The notes under the pieces: model-generated | What the model was told of the DNA's origin: nothing | The model's input: only the letters and a program-made list of their open reading frames with translations | Database searches by the model: none | In this document: positions 1 through 4,806 of the stretch, one piece after another | Numbering within the stretch: the stretch's first letter is position 1 | Layout of the letters: the number at the start of each line of letters is the position of its first letter | Assembly: GCA_023460615.1 (NCBI GenBank) | Contig: JAEWPL010000081.1 | Coordinates: 1-8,002 of the forward strand | DNA length: 8,002 nt | Origin: Pseudomonadota bacterium | GTDB lineage: Bacteria > Pseudomonadota > Gammaproteobacteria > Enterobacterales > Succinivibrionaceae | Reading direction: 5' to 3' | Translations under genes and position numbers: made by a program

Positions 1-384
1 GCAAAAGCTATTGAGAAATGCCACAACCTAAGATGTTCTTCTTTAAAATACAACAGTGAGGATTCGCTAGCTTTTGTTGTATGTTATGCATATTTTGCCT
101 GCAATGAGTATTATCTTCCATTTATAAGAGAGTTTCCTACAGGTAAAGGCTTTGCGGATATTGTGTTCATTCCAGCCAATCCATTAGATAAGCAAAATCC
201 AATACTTGTAATTGAACTTAAGAAAGATCAAAGTGCACAAACTGCACTTAACCAGATCAAAGAGAAGAAATATCCAACTTATTTTGAAAATTACCATTGT
301 GACATCATTTTAGTTGGAATCAACTACAATGAAGACACAAAAGAACATACTTGCAAAATTGAAATCATTGAAAACAAAGACTAG
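1..384 (+). CDS. PD-(D/E)XK nuclease domain, C-terminal end of an AAA-ATPase-like protein (5' truncated)
   Basis: The frame is open from base 1 to the TAG at 382-384, giving 127 residues with no start inside the fragment; the gene begins before the window. The sequence resembles the C-terminal nuclease-like domain found behind an AAA-ATPase-like domain in a family common in anaerobic gut bacteria. Visible landmarks are the YNSEDSLAFVV segment (residues 17-27), then REFPTGKGFADIVF (43-56) with the likely catalytic Asp53, then ILVIELKK (68-75) with Glu72 and Lys74, forming the D...ExK signature of the PD-(D/E)XK fold. A conserved helix (QTALNQIKEKKY) follows. An internal GTG at 163 is not a credible start because the conserved domain and Asp53 lie before it. 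The cellular role of this family is not established; nuclease activity is inferred from the motif. It converges on the sulfur operon with a hairpin between them. Confidence 0.85.
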   Translation, partial: AKAIEKCHNLRCSSLKYNSEDSLAFVVCYAYFACNEYYLPFIREFPTGKGFADIVFIPANPLDKQNPILVIELKKDQSAQTALNQIKEKKYPTYFENYHCDIILVGINYNEDTKEHTCKIEIIENKD

Positions 385-388
385 AAAC

Positions 389-424
389 AAGCTTATCAGA
401 AAACCAAGAAAAACTGATAAGCTT
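389..424. terminator. Bidirectional hairpin terminator between convergent genes
   Basis: A perfect 11-bp inverted repeat, aagcttatcag (389-399) and ctgataagctt (414-424), encloses a 14-base A-rich loop. It starts four bases after the nuclease stop codon and lies 23 bases beyond the mccA stop codon. T-richness after the stem is only moderate on either strand (acatttgtttt on plus, gtttctag on minus), so termination strength is uncertain. The position between two convergent genes is what is expected of a shared terminator. Confidence 0.75.
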
Positions 425-447
425 ACATTTGTTTTAGTTGTTATTTC

Positions 448-1362
448 TTAATCAAACAAGTTCTTTGAGAAATATCTATCTCCTCTATCTGGAGCAATAA
501 ATACGATATTACCCTTTACACCTTTTTCAATAAGCTTTTTAGTTGCAGCAAAAGCTGCACCTGTAGAGCTTCCTGGAATAATACCTTCTGTTTTAGCAAG
601 AATTCTAGATCCTTCAAAAGCTTCCTTATCGTTAACTTTGATAACCTCATCGACTAAGGACATATCCATAGTGTCAGCAATAAAGTCATTACCAATACCT
701 TCAATATCATAGTCACTGTGCACGCCACCACCCATAGTTGAGCCTACAGGATCGGCTAATATTCCTTTAATGTTAGGATTTTGCTCTTTTAGGTATTTAA
801 CTACTCCTGAATAGGTACCACCAGATCCAGCACCTGCCACAAGATAATCAATCTTGCCATCAAGATCTTCATAAATCTCAACACCAGTGGTTTCATAGTG
901 AGCTTTAGGATTTGCAAGATTCTTAAACTGCTCTAAGGATAAAGCATTAGGAGTATTTGAAACTAATTCTTTTGCTTTAGCTGCTGCGCCTAACATACCA
1001 TCTTCACGCTTAGTGTGAATGATCTGTGCTCCTAGGGCTTTCATGAGAGTTTGCTTTTCCTCTGAGAACTTTTCAGGTACTACAAAAATCACCTTAATTC
1101 CAAGATTTAAAGCTGCAAAAGCAATACCTAAACCTGTGTTTCCAGCTGTAGCTTCAATAATGGTAGAGCCTTTTTTTAAGGATCCTCTCTCGAGTGCATC
1201 TTGAACCATGTAAAGACCTGTTCTGTCCTTTACAGAGCCTGATGGATTGTAAAGCTCTAACTTTGAGAATACCTGAACGCCATCTGTTGCCTTTAAGGCG
1301 TAATTTATCTTAACTAAAGGAGTGTGACCGATTAAGTCTTTCATTGAATTGTAATAATGCAT
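448..1362 (-). CDS. mccA: Cystathionine beta-synthase / O-acetylserine-thiol-lyase type PLP enzyme (MccA-like)
   Basis: This 304-residue protein is a fold-type II PLP enzyme of the cysteine synthase/CBS family, at the family's usual catalytic-core length. The PLP lysine is Lys45 in NPSGSVKDR. The substrate loop is TAGNTG (72-77), the phosphate cradle is GAGSGGTYSG (177-186) and the cofactor-nitrogen loop is GSSTG (264-268). IEATAGNTG, PEKFSEEKQ, REDGMLGA and EGIGNDFI are closer to Bacillus MccA (YrhA) and eukaryotic CBS than to plain CysK. The likely reaction is therefore homocysteine plus serine or O-acetylserine to cystathionine, the first step of reverse transsulfuration. It lacks the C-terminal CBS regulatory pair and N-terminal heme domain of the human enzyme. 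The ATG at 1362 has AAGGA seven bases upstream, inside the end of mccB, with a 2-base gap between the genes, suggesting coupled translation. An unusual cysteine synthase is the main alternative. Confidence 0.88.
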   Translation of the reverse strand: MHYYNSMKDLIGHTPLVKINYALKATDGVQVFSKLELYNPSGSVKDRTGLYMVQDALERGSLKKGSTIIEATAGNTGLGIAFAALNLGIKVIFVVPEKFSEEKQTLMKALGAQIIHTKREDGMLGAAAKAKELVSNTPNALSLEQFKNLANPKAHYETTGVEIYEDLDGKIDYLVAGAGSGGTYSGVVKYLKEQNPNIKGILADPVGSTMGGGVHSDYDIEGIGNDFIADTMDMSLVDEVIKVNDKEAFEGSRILAKTEGIIPGSSTGAAFAATKKLIEKGVKGNIVFIAPDRGDRYFSKNLFD

Positions 1363-1364
1363 TT

Positions 1365-2525
1365 TTATATCCTTGAGTTTTCAATTGCCTGCTCTAGATC
1401 TGCTTTAAGATCTTCATAATTTTCAATACCTACAGAGAATCTAATTAAATTCTCTTTAATACCAAGGTGATTTCTAATCTCTTCTGGAATTGCAGCATGA
1501 GTCATAGATGCTGGGTGGCAAACTAATGACTCCACACCACCTAAGCTTTCAGCTAAAGTGATAAGTTTTAATGAGGCATAAAACTTTCTTATATCGTGCT
1601 TATCATCAAGTAGAAAAGAGATCATAGCGCCACCGTTTTTAGCTTGTTTTTGATTGATTTCAAATCCAGGATGTGACTTTAAACCTGGGTAATAAACCTT
1701 GGTTACGGCTTTATTTTTAGTTAAATCTAAAGCAAGTTTAGCTGCATTGTCAGTGTGTCTATCTAGTCTTACCGCTAAAGTTTTAATACCACGGATTAAC
1801 AAGAAAGCATCAAATGGACCTAATACAGCACCAACAGAGTTTTGAATGAAAGCTAATTTTTGAGCAAGATCTTCGTTATTTACCACCACTAAACCTGCAA
1901 CTAAATCAGAGTGACCGCCTAAGTACTTAGTAGCACTGTGCAAAACAATATCTGCTCCTAAAGTTAAAGGTCTTTGAAGATATGGAGTCATAAAGGTATT
2001 ATCAACAATAGTTAATAAACCATGCTCTTTAGCAAGAGTGGATACTGCTTTAATATCAGTGATATCTAAAAGTGGATTAGTTGGAGTTTCAATGTAGATA
2101 GCTTTAACCTCAGGGGTGATTGCCTTTTTAATAGCCTCAAGATCTGTGGTATCTACAAGCTCGTACTTAATACCAACATGGGATAACACCTTATCTAAAA
2201 GTCTATAGGTACCACCATAGACATTTGAAGATAAAACTAACTTGTCACCTGTCTTAAATAAGGTTAATACAGCACTAATTGCTGCCATACCTGAGGCAAA
2301 GGCAAAGCCTTTGTAACCTTGCTCAAGATCTTTGATTAACTCTTCTAAAGCAAAACGAGTTGGATTACCGGTTCTTGCATACTCCCACTGAATATCGCCT
2401 CTAATATTGTCCTGTCCAAAGGTAGAGGTCTGATAAATTGGTACATTTACTGATTTAGTAAAAGGATCTTTTGAAATACCTGCGTGAATTACTGCAGTCT
2501 CAAGATTTTTATATGCGTTTGACAT
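1365..2525 (-). CDS. mccB: Cystathionine gamma-lyase-like PLP enzyme (MccB-like, Cys/Met metabolism family)
   Basis: This 386-residue protein is a fold-type I PLP enzyme of the Cys/Met metabolism family, full length for the group. The PLP lysine is Lys200 in SATKYLGGHSD, with the cofactor Asp175 in VDNTF. YARTGNPTR (49-57) and SSNVYGGTYRLL (99-110) are the tyrosine/arginine and active-site segments of the family. The C-terminal SLGGVESLVCHPASMTHAAIP block carries the substrate-carboxylate region. Family members split cystathionine (gamma- or beta-lyase) or make it (MetB), and sequence alone does not fully separate them. The neighbouring CBS-like gene favours gamma-lyase, releasing cysteine, 2-oxobutanoate and ammonia; this type can also release sulfide from homocysteine or cysteine. 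The ATG at 2525 has a strong AGGAG six bases upstream, and the SD merges with the methyltransferase TAG stop. A MetC-type beta-lyase is the main alternative. Confidence 0.87.
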   Translation of the reverse strand: MSNAYKNLETAVIHAGISKDPFTKSVNVPIYQTSTFGQDNIRGDIQWEYARTGNPTRFALEELIKDLEQGYKGFAFASGMAAISAVLTLFKTGDKLVLSSNVYGGTYRLLDKVLSHVGIKYELVDTTDLEAIKKAITPEVKAIYIETPTNPLLDITDIKAVSTLAKEHGLLTIVDNTFMTPYLQRPLTLGADIVLHSATKYLGGHSDLVAGLVVVNNEDLAQKLAFIQNSVGAVLGPFDAFLLIRGIKTLAVRLDRHTDNAAKLALDLTKNKAVTKVYYPGLKSHPGFEINQKQAKNGGAMISFLLDDKHDIRKFYASLKLITLAESLGGVESLVCHPASMTHAAIPEEIRNHLGIKENLIRFSVGIENYEDLKADLEQAIENSRI

Positions 2526-2534
2526 CTTTTTCTC

Positions 2535-3443
2535 CTATAAAGTAGCACTAATAAAATGAACATTCTCATAAGCTTTAAGGGTTGAGTTCTCTTTAAAGTA
2601 ACGCTCATCGATGTCATGAGGGGCTAAATGTTCATCTAAGTTAAAATGAGTATTTAAAAGTAAAGTTTGAATTTGTGAGTTACTAAAACCATCTACCATG
2701 TGCTCGCCAAGCAGACTTGTAAGTGTTGCAAGTTTAGTAACACGAGAGTTTGTAGGTGAGGTTTTAGTGGTATTGTCTGGGTAATCAAAAACTAAGGAAA
2801 GTTCCCCTTTAAAAAAGGACGATAAAGTAGCTAAAGTATCCTTTAAAGTATCAAGCTCAAGATAGTAAGCTACACCTAAGAAAGTAATAAATGTAGGAAC
2901 TGTAGGCGCAATTGCGCTTTGATTTAATAAAGCACTTAGAGACTGCTTTTCAAAATCAATTGGCACAAAGTGAAGATTCTTTGGCAACACTAAATTTAGA
3001 GCTTCTATGCGTTGCAGCTTATATCTAAAGCTATTAGGATGATCAAACTCAAATACGTCAACTTTTGAATTGTCATTGGTTAAGGAGAAGGTATCTAAAC
3101 CTGCACCTAAGACAATGAATTGAATTTTTGAAGTTTTGTGTCGTTGTAAAAACTCTTGATACTTCTCTTTGGCAAAAGCAAGTCTTGATAATGGAATAGG
3201 AGCTAAAAACTTTTCTACAACAGGTGCAATCTTCTCTTTATCAAAGTAATAGTTACTGTCGTTTTTAGCCTCTGCTTCATTAAAATTGTGTTCAATAAGC
3301 TTTCCAATCTTTAAATATTCGTTTTGGCCTAATAAGTCATAAGCTAAGCTATCATCATAGATTTTATGTTTAGCATAAGCACTGTGGTAGGCTCTTACAA
3401 AGGAGCAAATTTTAGCGGTGATACTTTCTTGATAGGTTTTCAT
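2535..3443 (-). CDS. LCMT/PPM1-family class I SAM-dependent methyltransferase
   Basis: This 302-residue protein has the landmarks of the leucine carboxyl methyltransferase-like (LCM) family of bacterial SAM-dependent methyltransferases. They are FIVLGAGLDTFSL (109-121, SAM-binding motif I), VDVFEFDHPNSFRYKLQRI (128-146, acidic motif II with the typical DHP), a PIDFEK segment (161-166), and FITFLGVAYYL (185-195), where family members more often read xEGVxxYL. The substrate is unknown. It sits between cysK and mccB with gaps of 11 and 9 bases. Its place in the operon matches the unrelated methyltransferases UbiG in Clostridium acetobutylicum ubiGmccBA and YrrT in Bacillus subtilis. A role in using SAM, so that SAH and then homocysteine reach MccA, is inference from context. 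The ATG at 3443 has AAGG five bases upstream. Confidence 0.85.
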   Translation of the reverse strand: MKTYQESITAKICSFVRAYHSAYAKHKIYDDSLAYDLLGQNEYLKIGKLIEHNFNEAEAKNDSNYYFDKEKIAPVVEKFLAPIPLSRLAFAKEKYQEFLQRHKTSKIQFIVLGAGLDTFSLTNDNSKVDVFEFDHPNSFRYKLQRIEALNLVLPKNLHFVPIDFEKQSLSALLNQSAIAPTVPTFITFLGVAYYLELDTLKDTLATLSSFFKGELSLVFDYPDNTTKTSPTNSRVTKLATLTSLLGEHMVDGFSNSQIQTLLLNTHFNLDEHLAPHDIDERYFKENSTLKAYENVHFISATL

Positions 3444-3454
3444 ACTGCCTTTTC

Positions 3455-4381
3455 CTATAAAAATGCTTGAGTAGATAAATAACGCTCGCCAGTATCAGAG
3501 ACTAAAAAGGTAATGTTTTTACCTGCGTACTCTTTTTTAGAGGCTAATTTTATGGCTGCATGTAATACTGCACCTGTGGCAATACCAGCTAAAATACCTT
3601 CGTACAAAGCAAGCTTTTGAGTAGTTTCAATGGCATCAGCATCTGTAACATCAATTACTCTGTCAAAACTCTCTTTGTTTAAGATCTTAGGAATAAAGCC
3701 AGCTCCAATACCTTGAATTTTGTGAGGACCTGTAAGTCCACGAGTTAAGATAGGAGCTCCTGTAGGTTCAATAGCAATCACCTCAATATTTTGATTACGC
3801 TCTTTTAAAAATTTTCCTACACCACTTATAGTGCCACCAGTACCGACACCTGCTAAAAACACATCAATCTTGCCATCGGTGTCTTGATACAACTCTTTTG
3901 CAGTAGTCAAGTAATGAGAATTTGAGTTTTGCAAATTATCAAATTGACTTGGCATAAAAGCATTTTCTGTTTTAGCTAAAAGCTCTTTTGCTTTAGCAAT
4001 AGCACCTACCATACCTAAAGCACCTTGAGTTAAAACAAGCTTAGCGCCATAGGCTTTAAGTAGAGATCTTCTCTCTAAGGACATGGAATCTGGCATCACA
4101 ATCACAAGCTTTAAGCCTAAAGATGCGCACACTAAAGCAAGTGCTATTCCTGTGTTACCTGAGGTTGGTTCAATAATGGTGGAATTTTTATCAATGAGTT
4201 GGTGCTCTAAAGCACTTTTGAGGATCCTTAAGGCTACTCTATCTTTTAGGGATCCACCAGGATTTAAAGATTCTAATTTAGCAATTAGATTAGCTTGTAA
4301 GTGATACTTCTCCTTAATGGAGTTTAAGTATACTAATGGGGTCTTACCTATTAACTTAGTGATATTCTCGTAAATGTTCAT
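3455..4381 (-). CDS. cysK: Cysteine synthase A (O-acetylserine sulfhydrylase)
   Basis: The protein has 308 residues from ATG 4381 and is a fold-type II PLP enzyme joining O-acetylserine and sulfide to form cysteine. From this ATG, Lys46 in NPGGSLKDR is the PLP lysine, TSGNTG (73-78) the substrate loop, GVGTGGTISG (178-187) the phosphate site and GIGAGFIP (225-232) a CysK hallmark. The usual GISSGA loop reads GIATGA here, a conservative change. Length fits the family. A TTG at 4390 in the same frame would add three residues (MKK). ATG 4381 is preferred because MNIYENITKLIGKTPL then starts where CysK normally does, although its SD (GAAG) is weak. That weakness fits dependence on the overlapping leader ORF, which covers this start in another frame. 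First structural gene of the operon; no serine acetyltransferase gene lies in the window. Confidence 0.9.
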   Translation of the reverse strand: MNIYENITKLIGKTPLVYLNSIKEKYHLQANLIAKLESLNPGGSLKDRVALRILKSALEHQLIDKNSTIIEPTSGNTGIALALVCASLGLKLVIVMPDSMSLERRSLLKAYGAKLVLTQGALGMVGAIAKAKELLAKTENAFMPSQFDNLQNSNSHYLTTAKELYQDTDGKIDVFLAGVGTGGTISGVGKFLKERNQNIEVIAIEPTGAPILTRGLTGPHKIQGIGAGFIPKILNKESFDRVIDVTDADAIETTQKLALYEGILAGIATGAVLHAAIKLASKKEYAGKNITFLVSDTGERYLSTQAFL

Positions 4382-4451
4382 TTTCTTCAATTAAATCTTC
4401 AAAAATATTCATAACACAGCCTATAAAGAAAGAACTACAACAACACATCAT
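4356..4451 (-). CDS. Poly-cysteine leader peptide (putative cysteine-sensing attenuator uORF)
   Basis: This short ORF encodes 31 residues beginning MMCCCSSFFIGCVM and ending LREYH before TAA. Codons 3, 4, 5 and 12 are all TGT: four Cys in the first twelve residues, three of them consecutive, in front of a cysteine biosynthesis operon. Start ATG 4451 has AGGA eight bases upstream, better than the SD of cysK. A promoter lies about 37 bases further up. The ORF runs through the cysK start codon (4381-4379) in the +1 frame and stops 23 bases beyond it, so leader translation and cysK initiation must interfere or couple. Cys-codon leaders that attenuate sulfur operons are known from mycobacteria; I know of none described for this kind of operon. 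ATG 4448 is an alternative start. The function is inferred from codon content, placement and overlap. Confidence 0.8.
   Translation of the reverse strand: MMCCCSSFFIGCVMNIFEDLIEENEHLREYH
4376..4435 (-). promoter_or_regulatory. Candidate anti-start RNA pairing between leader ORF and cysK start region
   Basis: By eye, the RNA segment GUUCUUUCUUUA (4435-4424), directly after the three Cys codons of the leader, can pair with UGAAGAAAAUGAAC (4389-4376), which contains the cysK AUG. GUUC pairs with GAAC, UUU with AAA, and CUUUA with UGAAG, with two single-base bulges on the downstream side and one G-U pair. The pairing is AU-rich and has not been folded or scored. If real, it hides the cysK start. 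A ribosome paused at codons 3-5 would cover the upstream arm and release it. Confidence 0.4.
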
Positions 4452-4458
4452 TTTTTAT

Positions 4459-4476
4459 TTCCTATATTTCCTATAT
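4459..4476 (-). repeat. Tandem 9-bp repeat carrying a duplicated Shine-Dalgarno for the leader peptide
   Basis: On the minus strand ATATAGGAA occurs twice back to back (4476-4468 and 4467-4459). The copy nearer the leader places AGGA eight bases from ATG 4451; the other copy provides a second AGGA nine bases further up. This may be a standby ribosome site or a simple slippage duplication. Confidence 0.7.
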
Positions 4477-4487
4477 GATTTGTAGGT

Positions 4488-4517
4488 ATTATAAATACAA
4501 AAAGAAATTCTTTGCAA
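4488..4517 (-). promoter_or_regulatory. Candidate sigma-70 promoter of the cys/mcc operon
   Basis: On the minus strand a perfect TATAAT (4493-4488) is preceded after 18 bases by TTGCAA (4517-4512), which matches the -35 consensus at four of six positions. Transcription would begin near 4481, about 30 bases before the leader ATG. The short 5' UTR leaves no room for a SAM or T-box riboswitch upstream of the leader. Confidence 0.6.
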
Positions 4518-4737
4518 CAAATAAATTGATTAAATTATTTATCTTGCTGAATTATAAAGAAAATTTATAAAGATTTATTTCAACAGCAATAGTAAGGATA
4601 TGTAAATTCAGAATTGTCCTTACTTAAGATAAAGAAAACAAAATTTAGTTTTCTCTTTGGAGATGACTTTTAATTAACCTATGAACCTTGTCACAACAAA
4701 AGTCTTAACAATCTTACATTTAGCTTGATTTTAAAGC
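4494..4737. other. Divergent intergenic spacer, AT-rich, no gene seen
   Basis: This is the non-coding stretch between the two divergent promoters. Apart from the minus-strand -35 element, the candidate plus-strand -35 element and the dyad at 4591-4624, it holds a weaker inverted repeat, agaaaac (4633-4639) with gttttct (4648-4654), around an 8-base loop. I see no convincing small ORF with a ribosome-binding site and no recognisable riboswitch. Confidence 0.6.
4591..4624. promoter_or_regulatory. Long dyad in the divergent intergenic region (possible operator or hairpin)
   Basis: The arms agtaaggata (4591-4600) and tgtccttact (4615-4624) form a 10-bp stem with one G-U pair around 14 bases. The central part includes the smaller palindrome aattc-a-gaatt (4605-4615). 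No T-run follows on either strand, so it is not an intrinsic terminator. Its position between two divergent promoters fits a regulator-binding site; the regulator is unknown. Confidence 0.35.
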
Positions 4738-4743
4738 TATAAT
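4713..4743 (+). promoter_or_regulatory. Candidate sigma-70 promoter of the SpoIIE-like gene, with a dyad over the -10
   Basis: TATAAT at 4738-4743 is a perfect -10. The best -35 is CTTACA (4713-4718), four of six, with a long 19-base spacer, so the promoter may be weak or activator-dependent. The spacer holds the inverted repeat TAGCTT (4721-4726) and AAGCTA (4734-4739), the second arm overlapping the -10, which could be an operator. Transcription would begin near 4750. Confidence 0.5.
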
Positions 4744-4806
4744 AGACAGGTGTTTTTGTAGATTTTAGATTATTTCTTTTTGAAGTAATTTTGGTAGCGT
4801 TTGAAT

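Noticed and set aside
163..384. GTG at 163 as start of a separate 73-residue protein
   Set aside because: The frame is open upstream to base 1 and the conserved nuclease-domain residues, including Asp53, lie before this codon.
1019..1204. 61-codon plus-strand ORF inside mccA
   Set aside because: It lies antisense to the conserved mccA coding sequence, has no recognisable domain or good ribosome-binding site, and is explained as a shadow frame.
4083..4304. 73-codon plus-strand ORF inside cysK
   Set aside because: It is antisense to the catalytic core of cysK, with no homology I recognise; a shadow frame.
4382..4390. TTG start for cysK adding three residues
   Set aside because: ATG 4381 puts MNIYENITKLIGKTPL at the family's usual start, and TTG is a weaker initiator with no better SD. 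It cannot be excluded.
4356..4451. Leader ORF as the true N-terminus of CysK broken by a one-base indel
   Set aside because: A fusion would carry two successive MNI(F/Y)E starts and a Cys-rich extension that CysK proteins do not have, and cysK is complete from its own ATG. Checking the base calls near 4382 would settle it.
4382..4500. T-box or SAM riboswitch ahead of the operon
   Set aside because: Clostridial mcc operons use these, but the interval between the candidate promoter and the leader ATG is only about 30 bases and I see neither the T-box consensus nor an S-box core.
4681..4728. Mini-ORF starting ATGAACCTTGTC in the intergenic region
   Set aside because: It is only 15 codons, has no Shine-Dalgarno sequence, overlaps the candidate -35 of the downstream promoter and has no notable composition.
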